The notes beneath the pieces were generated by a model that was not told the DNA's origin, did no database searches, and worked only from the letters and a program-made list of their open reading frames with translations. Position numbers and translations under genes: made by a program. A stretch of DNA of 15,339 nt from Boseongicola sp. (GTDB lineage: Bacteria; Pseudomonadota; Alphaproteobacteria; Rhodobacterales; Rhodobacteraceae), in contig JABDPD010000254.1 in the NCBI GenBank assembly GCA_013042895.1, forward strand, positions 1-15,339, given 5' to 3'. Positions 1-6,411 of the stretch are shown here, one piece after another; position 1 is the stretch's first letter; the number at the start of each line of letters is the position of its first letter.

Positions 1-1
1 C

Positions 2-1306
2 ATCGACCCACGCCGGTTTGCGGGTCACGCGAATGTTGAGCTTACAGCGCTAAAGGCAATCGAGGACTACCAGAACGAGTTCCGGTTCCACTTCCCAAAC
101 GAACACCGCCCCGCCGGGCGTATGGCCAAGACTACGCCCCTGACACCGGTTCTGGCAGCCGAGGGTGCCGAGTTCACTGTCGTCAACGGCTGGGAGCGTG
201 CGGAGTATTTCAAACCAACACCGGACTTCAAAGTCACTCATAGCTTCCGCTTTGACGAAACTTTCGATGTTGTCGCGGCCGAAGTTGCAGCTGTACAAAA
301 CGCTGTTGGATTAACCGAAGTTAACGGCTTCAATCGGTTTGAAATCAAGGGCAGCGATGCTCAATCCTTCCTTGACAGAATGATCTGCGGCACGCTTCCC
401 AAAAAGCCCGGACGTGTCGGCTTGGCGTACCTCTTGAACCATCACGGAATGCTGAAATCCGAGGCAACAATTGCGAACATCCCAGCGTCCGAGCGTGGCC
501 CCGAGCGGATATGGTACGGCTCCGCCGCCGCTTCCGAGCTGCATGACATGGACTGGCTCACGCAGAACGTGCGAGCAGAAGAAGACGTTCAAATCCGCTC
601 ACTTACCCACGATCAGACGATCCTCGTTCTAGCGGGTCCAAGGGCGCAATCGATCATGCAAGCCGTGTCACGGGCCGACTGGACGGACACAGCGTTTCCC
701 TGGCTTTCGGTACGTGAATGCTTTGTCGGTTTTGCGCCTGCGACGGTCATGGCCGTTAGCTTTTCTGGCGAAAGGGCATATGAAATCCACGTTCCCAACG
801 CCTCGCTCTATGCCGCCTACACCGCCTTGCGCGAGGCCGGCACAGCGGAAGGTCTGAAACTGTTCGGCGCCCTGGCCGTTGAGTCGATGCGGCTCGAAAA
901 GGGGTTTCTGCACTGGAAAGCGGACATTCTCACCGAGTTTGGCCCTTACGAGACGGGCCTTCAACGTTTCGTCAAAATGCAAAAACCAGGGTTTATCGGG
1001 CAGGACGCCTTGGCCAAACGCCACGAGAACGGCCCAAACAAAAAACGAGTCACGATGACGCTTGCCTCGACTGATGCACCGGCCCACGGCGGTGCTTCGG
1101 TGATGTTGGGCCAAGCGGTTGTCGGCACTGTCACGTCCGGGGGATGGGGGCATCGCACAGGCTGGAATATCGCCTACGCATTCGTGGACCCGAATGTCGC
1201 GGTCATTGGTCGAAACGTGCACATCGATGTACTCGGCAAACTTGTGCCAGCTGAGATCGTTGATCCCAGCCTCTACGATCCAAAGATGGAGCGCCTGCGC
1301 GGGTGA
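2..1306 (+). CDS. FAD-dependent oxidoreductase with GcvT domains, dimethylglycine/sarcosine dehydrogenase-like (5' partial)
   Basis: The reading frame is open from base 2 and runs into the window edge, so the N-terminal FAD-binding part is missing. The ATG at 122 is internal: the residues before it (IDPRRFAGH..., then HFPNEHRPAGR) read as the usual middle segment of the dimethylglycine/sarcosine dehydrogenase family. The visible 434 residues hold the end of that segment, a GcvT aminomethyltransferase-like domain (FEIKGSDAQSFLDRM, then VESMRLEKGFLHWKADILTEFGPYE) and a GcvT C-terminal barrel (GTVTSGGWGHRTGWNIAYAFV). Family members oxidatively demethylate N-methylated glycines and pass the one-carbon unit to tetrahydrofolate in the cytoplasm. 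The exact substrate (dimethylglycine, sarcosine or another methylated amine) cannot be told from this part. The gene ends in a hairpin and is not obviously linked in function to the oxygen-response genes downstream. Confidence 0.85.
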   Translation: MDPRRFAGHANVELTALKAIEDYQNEFRFHFPNEHRPAGRMAKTTPLTPVLAAEGAEFTVVNGWERAEYFKPTPDFKVTHSFRFDETFDVVAAEVAAVQNAVGLTEVNGFNRFEIKGSDAQSFLDRMICGTLPKKPGRVGLAYLLNHHGMLKSEATIANIPASERGPERIWYGSAAASELHDMDWLTQNVRAEEDVQIRSLTHDQTILVLAGPRAQSIMQAVSRADWTDTAFPWLSVRECFVGFAPATVMAVSFSGERAYEIHVPNASLYAAYTALREAGTAEGLKLFGALAVESMRLEKGFLHWKADILTEFGPYETGLQRFVKMQKPGFIGQDALAKRHENGPNKKRVTMTLASTDAPAHGGASVMLGQAVVGTVTSGGWGHRTGWNIAYAFVDPNVAVIGRNVHIDVLGKLVPAEIVDPSLYDPKMERLRG

Positions 1307-1340
1307 TCAAAAAGCAGGCGAATCGCCGATTTTTGATCAC
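1303..1340. terminator. Nested inverted repeat, probable bidirectional intrinsic terminator
   Basis: Perfect 11-base arms, GTGATCAAAAA (1303-1313) and TTTTTGATCAC (1330-1340), enclose a second small GC stem, GGCG (1317-1320) and CGCC (1324-1327), with an AAT loop. The inner GC stem followed closely by five Ts on the + strand has the form of a rho-independent terminator for the dehydrogenase-like gene, whose TGA stop lies inside the left arm. The five As on the other side make it usable in either direction. No opposing gene is seen here, so its role on the minus strand is open. Confidence 0.65.
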
Positions 1341-1464
1341 TTGGCTCCCTAAAGCTCTCTCAGAGCGCTGTTACCCGTTGTCGCAGGGACGAAAATCCTT
1401 AGTTTTCCGCCGGTTCCCGCGGATGAACTGCTTGCAATTTTAGCGGTAGGTGGTTCAATGGCCT

Positions 1465-2214
1465 ATGCTTGACGATGATGCGAACGTAACTGTCCGAGCA
1501 GAAATACGCTGTTCTACCTGTCCGGTGCGTCACCGTGCAGTCTGCGCGCGCGCGGATGCCGATGAACTGGCTCTGCTGGACTCCGTAAAGTTCTACAAAA
1601 CCTATCAGGCCGGTCAGACGATTGCGCTGCGTGGTGATCCTCTTGAGGTCTTGTCCTCGGTTGTCACTGGTACGGCGACATTGTCACAGTCTATGGAAGA
1701 TGGGCGCACACAAATTGTCGGGCTTTTGCTGCCGTCAGATTTCATCGGTCGACCCGGTCGCGATACCGTGGCGCACGACGTGACGGCTGTGACAGAGGTC
1801 ACGTTGTGCTGTTTCCGCCGCAAGCCCTTCGAGGATTTGCTAGTGAACATGCCCCACGTGCAGGTGCGGCTTTTGGAAATGACGCTTGATGAGCTCGATG
1901 CCGCACGCGATTGGATGCTGCTTTTGGGGCGCAAGACTGCAAGAGAGAAAATCGCAAGCTTTCTTTTGTTGATCGCGCAGCGGACCGTTTCCAATACCAT
2001 TTCCAATTCCGATTTGGCCTGTGACGACGAGGTTCGGATATCTTTGCCGCTGTCACGTGAGACTATGGCGACGTACCTCGGTCTGACCATCGAAACGGTC
2101 AGCCGACAGTTCACCGCTCTGCGCAAAGACGGACTCATCACGCTGGATGGCACTCGAACCGTCATTGTGCCGGATGTCGCGGCTTTGTCGGCTGAAGTGG
2201 GCGACGGTGACTAA
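1465..2214 (+). CDS. fnrL: FnrL, oxygen-sensing Crp/Fnr-family transcription regulator
   Basis: A 249-residue Crp/Fnr regulator. An N-terminal cysteine cluster C16-x2-C19-x7-C27 plus C115 or C116 (VTLCCFRRKPF) should carry the oxygen-labile [4Fe-4S] cluster. The cAMP-binding-like beta-roll spans roughly residues 35-130, the dimer helix 130-165 (LLEMTLDELDAARDWMLLLGRKTAREKI), and the DNA-binding helix-turn-helix about 190-230. Its recognition helix contains E210-T-V-S213-R214, the FNR-type residues that read TTGAT/TTGAC half sites. In Rhodobacter relatives FnrL activates cco and other low-oxygen genes. I chose the ATG at 1465 because AGGTGG (1448-1453) lies upstream of it; the in-frame GTG at 1450 would add five residues and has no ribosome binding site. 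No FNR box is visible in 1307-1464, so autoregulation is not evident. Confidence 0.93.
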   Translation: MLDDDANVTVRAEIRCSTCPVRHRAVCARADADELALLDSVKFYKTYQAGQTIALRGDPLEVLSSVVTGTATLSQSMEDGRTQIVGLLLPSDFIGRPGRDTVAHDVTAVTEVTLCCFRRKPFEDLLVNMPHVQVRLLEMTLDELDAARDWMLLLGRKTAREKIASFLLLIAQRTVSNTISNSDLACDDEVRISLPLSRETMATYLGLTIETVSRQFTALRKDGLITLDGTRTVIVPDVAALSAEVGDGD

Positions 2215-2220
2215 CCCCTT

Positions 2221-2234
2221 TTGACCTCGGTCAA
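2221..2234. promoter_or_regulatory. FNR box upstream of usp
   Basis: TTGAC-CTCG-GTCAA is a perfect 14-base FNR palindrome with the four-base centre used by FnrL. Its centre is at 2227.5. A candidate -10, TATTGT at 2259-2264, would give a start near 2270, so the box sits close to the -41.5 position of activated (class II) promoters. It lies seven bases after the fnrL stop codon and drives the usp gene. Confidence 0.8.
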
Positions 2235-2293
2235 TGCGACGACGCTTCAGATCGTTCTTATTGTTCGCACACTATGTGAACAGGAGAACGACA

Positions 2294-2701
2294 ATGTATA
2301 AAAATATAGCCATTCCAGTATCATTCGATGAAGAACGTGATACGGCCGCTGCCATTTCGGTTGCAACAAGTCTTGCGGATGAAGGTGCGCGGATCACGTT
2401 TATCCACGTAACTGAGACGGTGCCGACCTTCATTGCTGACTATGTTCCGCCGGAAACCATTAAGGCGAGAACCGAAGAGGTCAAGAATCGTCTGAAAGAT
2501 CTGGCGAGCAAGGTTCCCAATGGTTCTGGTGTGATTGTGCATGGTTCCGCAGGGCGCGCGATTACAAACTGGGCTGGCGAAAACGAAGCTGATTGCATTG
2601 TTGTAGCTTCACACCGTCCCGTTGTGTCCGACATTCTGCTCGGTTCAACCGCCGCTTGGGTGGTCCGGCACGCTGATTGTGCGGTTCATGTCGTACGATA
2701 G
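2294..2701 (+). CDS. Universal stress protein (UspA family)
   Basis: A single-domain Usp of 135 residues. It opens with the family's first strand (MYKNIAIPVSFDEE), has the ITFIHV strand at about 33-38, and ends with LLGSTAAWVVRHADCAVHVVR. I chose ATG 2294, which has AGGAG (2282-2286) upstream; the in-frame ATG at 2234 lies at the edge of the FNR box and before the predicted transcript start. The ATP-binding glycine motif (Gx2Gx9GS/T) is degraded: the segment reads ASHRPVVSDILLGST, keeping only the final GS, so nucleotide binding is doubtful and a UspA-like non-ATP type is more likely. The FNR box and the place between fnrL and ccoN suggest a role in low-oxygen survival; the actual function is unknown. 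Confidence 0.9.
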   Translation: MYKNIAIPVSFDEERDTAAAISVATSLADEGARITFIHVTETVPTFIADYVPPETIKARTEEVKNRLKDLASKVPNGSGVIVHGSAGRAITNWAGENEADCIVVASHRPVVSDILLGSTAAWVVRHADCAVHVVR

Positions 2702-2710
2702 ATCCGCTTC

Positions 2711-2724
2711 TTGATCGAGATCAA
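2711..2724. promoter_or_regulatory. FNR box upstream of ccoN
   Basis: TTGAT-CGAG-ATCAA is a perfect 14-base FNR palindrome centred at 2717.5. A candidate -10, TATTGC at 2747-2752, begins 29.5 bases from the centre, exactly the spacing of a class II FNR-activated promoter, giving a start near 2759. This is the expected FnrL control of the cbb3 oxidase operon. Its last base is also the first base of a hairpin (2724-2747). Confidence 0.85.
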
Positions 2725-2747
2725 AGCGGGCTGATCACAGCCCGCTT
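2724..2747 (+). terminator. Hairpin after usp, inside the ccoN promoter
   Basis: AAGCGGGCTG (2724-2733) and CAGCCCGCTT (2738-2747) form a perfect 10-base stem with the loop ATCA, starting 22 bases after the usp stop. It is followed by ATTG rather than a run of Ts, so it is a weak intrinsic terminator at best; it might instead stabilise the usp mRNA end. It fills the space between the ccoN FNR box and its candidate -10, an unusual place for such a structure. Confidence 0.55.
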
Positions 2748-2803
2748 ATTGCAAACTGGCGAACAGATCTGCGTCGAACCAGGCGCGAAATCGGGACAAG
2801 ACT

Positions 2804-4402
2804 ATGCTGAATGCTTTTAAACTTATTGTGCTGGGGCTTATCGCTCTGGTCGCGGCACTTGCCGCAAACTGGGGGCAGGACCTGGCCTATCAAGTCCATG
2901 CCGTCCTCATCATGCTCGTCGCCGCAGGGCTTTTCATTTCGATCCTGCGAAAATTTGACGATCCGGCTCCTATTTTCGATGAGACGGGGTATATGGATGG
3001 CGTCGTTCGAGCGGGCGTTATCGCGACGGGCTTCTGGGGGGTCGTCGGCTTCCTCGTCGGCGTTGTGATCGCTTTTCAGCTGGCCTTCCCAGTCCTCAAC
3101 TTTGAATGGGCCCAACCCTACCTTAACTTCGGACGCCTGCGCCCACTGCACACGAGTGCGGTGATTTTTGCGTTTGGCGGTAACGCGCTGATCATGTCAT
3201 CGTTTTACATCGTGCAACGCACCTGCGGCGCGCGCCTCTGGGGCGGCAACCTCGCGTGGTTCGTATTCTGGGGCTACCAGTTCTTCATCGTTTTGGCGGC
3301 AACCGGCTATCTTCTTGGCTCAACGCAATCCAAGGAATACGCCGAGCCTGAGTGGTACATTGATATCTGGCTGACGGTTGTTTGGGTCGCCTTCCTGCTG
3401 GTGTTCCTCGGAACGCTGTTCAAGCGGAAGGAAAAGCACATCTACGTCGCCAACTGGTTCCTTCTGTCGTTCATCATCACCGTCGCGATGCTGCACCTGG
3501 TCAACAACCTGTCGATCCCGGTCACAATCTGGGGCTCCAAGTCGGTTCAGGTCTTCTCGGGTGTGCAGGACGCAATGACCCAGTGGTGGTATGGCCACAA
3601 TGCGGTTGGTTTCTTCCTCACCGCGGGCTTCCTCGGGATGATGTACTACTTCGTGCCGAAGCAAGCCGGTCGTCCGGTCTTCAGCTACAAGCTGTCGATC
3701 ATTCACTTCTGGGCGCTGATCTTCCTTTATATCTGGGCGGGTCCGCACCACCTTCACTACACCGCTCTTCCTGACTGGGCCTCAACACTGGGAATGGTCT
3801 TTTCGATCATCCTGTGGATGCCAAGCTGGGGTGGTATGATCAACGGTCTGATGACACTGCAAGGCGCATGGGACAAGCTACGGACCGATCCGATCATCCG
3901 CATGATGGTGATCAGCCTCGCGTTCTATGGCATGTCGACCTTCGAGGGTCCGATGATGTCGATCCGCGCGGTGAACTCGCTGTCTCACTACACTGACTGG
4001 ACCATCGGTCACGTCCACTCCGGTGCGCTCGGCTGGAATGGCATGATCACCTTTGGCGCGCTCTATTTCCTGACGCCAAAGCTATGGGGACGCGCGCAGA
4101 TGTATTCGATGAGCGCGATCAACTGGCACTTCTGGCTCGCCACGATCGGCATCGTGCTCTACGCCGCGTCGATGTGGGTCACGGGTATCATGGAAGGCCT
4201 GATGTGGCGTGAAGTGGATGCGCAAGGCTTCCTCGTGAACTCGTTCGCCGACACTGTCAGCGCCAAGTTCCCAATGTATGTGGTCCGTGGACTGGGTGGC
4301 GTGTTGTTCCTCGCTGGTGCTCTGATCATGGTCTGGAACATGTGGATGACCATCCGGGGAGGCGCAAAAGTCTCCGCCCCGGTCGGCGTCCCAGCAGAGT
4401 AA
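2804..4402 (+). CDS. ccoN: Cytochrome c oxidase cbb3-type, subunit I (CcoN)
   Basis: The catalytic subunit, 532 residues and about 12-14 membrane helices, reduces O2 to water at a heme b3-CuB site in the inner membrane and pumps protons. Ligands visible by pattern are H265 (WWYGHNAV) with H315 and H316 (GPHHLHY) for CuB, H403 (IGHVHSG) for heme b3, and H116 (RPLHTS) with H405 for the low-spin heme b. Y309 (FLYIW) is the helix VII tyrosine that cbb3 enzymes cross-link to a CuB histidine. Full length for the family. GGGA (2793-2796) lies seven bases before the ATG. It is first in the ccoNOQP operon, 13 bases ahead of ccoO, under the FNR box at 2711. An extra N-terminal helix precedes the core, as in Rhodobacter CcoN. 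Confidence 0.97.
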   Translation: MLNAFKLIVLGLIALVAALAANWGQDLAYQVHAVLIMLVAAGLFISILRKFDDPAPIFDETGYMDGVVRAGVIATGFWGVVGFLVGVVIAFQLAFPVLNFEWAQPYLNFGRLRPLHTSAVIFAFGGNALIMSSFYIVQRTCGARLWGGNLAWFVFWGYQFFIVLAATGYLLGSTQSKEYAEPEWYIDIWLTVVWVAFLLVFLGTLFKRKEKHIYVANWFLLSFIITVAMLHLVNNLSIPVTIWGSKSVQVFSGVQDAMTQWWYGHNAVGFFLTAGFLGMMYYFVPKQAGRPVFSYKLSIIHFWALIFLYIWAGPHHLHYTALPDWASTLGMVFSIILWMPSWGGMINGLMTLQGAWDKLRTDPIIRMMVISLAFYGMSTFEGPMMSIRAVNSLSHYTDWTIGHVHSGALGWNGMITFGALYFLTPKLWGRAQMYSMSAINWHFWLATIGIVLYAASMWVTGIMEGLMWREVDAQGFLVNSFADTVSAKFPMYVVRGLGGVLFLAGALIMVWNMWMTIRGGAKVSAPVGVPAE

Positions 4403-4415
4403 AGGAGCGAACATT

Positions 4416-5141
4416 ATGTCCGTACTCAGCAAACACACCATCCTTGAGAAAAGCCCGACCTTGCTTTTGGTCAGCTCTCTCTTGGTTGTCACTGTCGGTG
4501 GCATCGTCGAAATCGCGCCTCTGTTCTACCTAGAGAACACCATCGAGGACGTTGAGGGCATGCGCCCTTACTCACCGCTCGAACTGGCGGGGCGCGATGT
4601 CTATATCCGGGAAGGCTGCTATGTCTGCCACTCCCAGATGATCCGTCCAATGCGGGACGAAGTCGAACGCTATGGCCACTATTCACTGGCGGCCGAAAGC
4701 AAGTACGACCACCCGCACCAGTGGGGGTCAAAGCGGACAGGGCCAGACCTTGCCCGCGTTGGAGGCCGCTACTCGGATGCATGGCACGTGGATCATTTCA
4801 CTGATCCGCAGTCGGTTGTGCCCGAAAGTGTGATGCCAAAGTATGCGTTCCTTTTGGACCGCAAACTCGACGGCGAGCATATCGGGGACCTTCTCAGCAC
4901 ACATCGTCTGGTCGGCGTGCCTTACACCGACGAGATGATCGCTTCGGCCCAAGCGGACTTCCGCGTTCAGGCTGACCCCGATGGGGACTGGGATGATCTG
5001 GTCGAGCGTTATCCGGGCGCGGTCGTGTCCAACTTTGATGGTCAGGACGATTTGACCGAGATGGATGCGCTGATCGCTTACATGCAAATGCTTGGCACGT
5101 TGGTCGACTTCTCGACCTTCACGCCAGACGCAAGCCGCTAA
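4416..5141 (+). CDS. ccoO: Cytochrome c oxidase cbb3-type, subunit II (CcoO), monoheme c
   Basis: A 241-residue membrane-anchored monoheme cytochrome c that passes electrons to CcoN. One N-terminal membrane anchor lies at about residues 14-36, followed by a periplasmic domain with the heme site C68-YV-C71-H72 and the likely axial Met at M140 (ESVMPKY). The segment [18 protein letters not shown] is typical of the FixO/CcoO family. The ribosome binding site AGGAG (4403-4407) begins directly after the ccoN stop. It is second in the operon, 14 bases before the ccoQ ATG. Confidence 0.97.
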   Translation: MSVLSKHTILEKSPTLLLVSSLLVVTVGGIVEIAPLFYLENTIEDVEGMRPYSPLELAGRDVYIREGCYVCHSQMIRPMRDEVERYGHYSLAAESKYDHPHQWGSKRTGPDLARVGGRYSDAWHVDHFTDPQSVVPESVMPKYAFLLDRKLDGEHIGDLLSTHRLVGVPYTDEMIASAQADFRVQADPDGDWDDLVERYPGAVVSNFDGQDDLTEMDALIAYMQMLGTLVDFSTFTPDASR

Positions 5142-5155
5142 GGGAGGAATTGAAC

Positions 5156-5356
5156 ATGGAAACCTATTCCTTCCTGCGTGAATTGGCCGACAGCTGGGTC
5201 TTGCTGGCGATGGTCATCTTCTACGTCGGCGCAATCGTTTGGGCCTTCCGCCCGGGCAGCAAAAGCGTCCACGCCGACATCGCGGATATTCCGTTTCGCA
5301 ATGAAACCTTGCCGACCGAAACTCCCTCGACCAATGCCAAGCCGGAGGCGCTCTGA
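5156..5356 (+). CDS. ccoQ: Cytochrome c oxidase cbb3-type, subunit IV (CcoQ)
   Basis: A 66-residue protein with one membrane helix at about residues 13-31 (WVLLAMVIFYVGAIVWAF) and a polar tail. It matches CcoQ/FixQ in size and position; CcoQ stabilises the assembled oxidase, notably the CcoP association. I chose ATG 5156 with GGAGGAA (5143-5149) in front of it; the in-frame TTG at 5150 would leave no room for a ribosome binding site. The stop codon overlaps the ccoP start by one base (TGATG), implying translational coupling. Confidence 0.93.
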   Translation: METYSFLRELADSWVLLAMVIFYVGAIVWAFRPGSKSVHADIADIPFRNETLPTETPSTNAKPEAL

Positions 5357-6228
5357 TGTCTGACAATCTACACCACGACGAAGTGACAGGCGTCGACACA
5401 ACCGGCCATGACTGGGATGGCATCAAAGAGCTGAACAACCCATTGCCGCGTTGGTGGCTCTGGTGCTTCTACATCACCATTGTCTGGGGCGTTATCTACA
5501 CGATCGCCTATCCGGCATGGCCCTTGGTTCAGGGCGCGACAGCAGGCGTGCTCGGGTATTCCACCCGCGCAGAAGTGGCCGAGGATATCGCGGCCGTTGA
5601 AGCACAAAACGCTGAAGTCTCGGCGCAACTGGCCTCGGCGGACCTCTCGGCCCTCGCTGTGACCGATCCCGCGCACCAATACGGTGTCGCAGGTGGTGCA
5701 GCAGTCTTCCGCGCCAATTGTTCGCAGTGTCACGGCTCTGGCGCGGCTGGCGTTCAGGCGGCTGGCTATCCAAACTTGTTGGATGACGCTTGGCTCTGGG
5801 GCGGCTCGCTTGAAGCCATTGAATACACCGTGCGCCACGGCATTCGGAACGAGCAGGACTTTGACGCCCGCTGGTCGGAAATGCCCGCCTATGAGGAAGT
5901 CTTCACTGATGAAGAGATCGCTTCGATTGCCGAGCACGTCGTTTCACTTTCCGGTCAGGATCACGATGCGACAATCGCGATGGCAGGTGCCGAGCTGTTT
6001 GCGGGCGAGTGTTCATCCTGCCACGGCGATGCCGGTATGGGCGACCCCGAGCTGGGGGCACCGAACCTGACGGACGCGATCTGGCTCTATGGCGGATCAC
6101 GCGACAAGATCATCGAGACGATTACCTACTCGCGCTTTGGTGTAATGCCGGCATGGGGCTTGCGCCTCTCTGAGGCCGAAATCAAAGCGGTTACGCTTTA
6201 CGTCCACCAACTTGGTGGTGGTGAGTAG
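5356..6228 (+). CDS. ccoP: Cytochrome c oxidase cbb3-type, subunit III (CcoP), diheme c
   Basis: A 290-residue diheme cytochrome c, the electron entry subunit of the oxidase. A cytoplasmic N-terminus carries the usual CcoP signature DGIKELNNPLPRWWLW, followed by a membrane helix at about 33-53. There are two periplasmic cytochrome c domains: C122-SQ-C125-H126 with probable axial M176, and C219-SS-C222-H223 with probable axial M264 (FGVMPAWG). Ribosome binding site GGAGG (5344-5348). It is the last structural gene of the operon; two hairpins follow its stop. Confidence 0.97.
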   Translation: MSDNLHHDEVTGVDTTGHDWDGIKELNNPLPRWWLWCFYITIVWGVIYTIAYPAWPLVQGATAGVLGYSTRAEVAEDIAAVEAQNAEVSAQLASADLSALAVTDPAHQYGVAGGAAVFRANCSQCHGSGAAGVQAAGYPNLLDDAWLWGGSLEAIEYTVRHGIRNEQDFDARWSEMPAYEEVFTDEEIASIAEHVVSLSGQDHDATIAMAGAELFAGECSSCHGDAGMGDPELGAPNLTDAIWLYGGSRDKIIETITYSRFGVMPAWGLRLSEAEIKAVTLYVHQLGGGE

Positions 6229-6279
6229 GGCGCACATGCGCCTCTGAAGACACCGGACCGCGCTTCGGCGCGGTCCGGT
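6229..6279 (+). terminator. Two hairpins after ccoP, the second with a TTCG loop
   Basis: Directly after the ccoP stop come a small stem, GGCGCA (6229-6234) with TGCGCC (6237-6242), and a perfect 12-base stem, ACCGGACCGCGC (6252-6263) with GCGCGGTCCGGT (6268-6279), closed by the very stable TTCG tetraloop. No T-run follows, so this may act as a 3' end stabiliser or a partial stop rather than a classical intrinsic terminator. It separates the structural operon from the assembly operon and could explain different mRNA levels. Confidence 0.6.
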
Positions 6280-6342
6280 AGCCTCCGGTCCCGGACCTGT
6301 TCGCATCATTTTCGGGGCCGGAGCGCTCTTTATTCAGGCACT

Positions 6343-6356
6343 TTGACACAGGTCAA
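6343..6356. promoter_or_regulatory. FNR box upstream of ccoG
   Basis: TTGAC-ACAG-GTCAA is a perfect 14-base FNR palindrome centred at 6349.5, 56 bases before the ccoG ATG. Candidate -10 elements are TATCTT (6374-6379), which is a better match but about five bases closer than usual, or TAGACA (6379-6384) at the standard distance. It indicates FnrL control of ccoGHIS independent of ccoNOQP. Confidence 0.8.
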
Positions 6357-6411
6357 TGAGGGGTCAAGCGACCTATCTTAGACAACGATTGCGAACAGGA
6401 AAGATTCTGCC

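Noticed and set aside
668..1222. A 184-codon open frame on the minus strand
   Set aside because: Antisense to the GcvT part of the dehydrogenase-like gene, whose + frame carries clear family motifs; the minus product has none.
122..1306. The dehydrogenase-like gene as a complete 394-residue protein starting at ATG 122
   Set aside because: The frame is open upstream to the window edge with residues typical of the family's middle segment, so the gene is a fragment of a larger protein and the ATG is internal.
1331..1344. TTTTGATCACTTGG as an FNR site before fnrL
   Set aside because: Only one half site (TTGAT) matches; the other half is absent, and the sequence is explained by the terminator arm.
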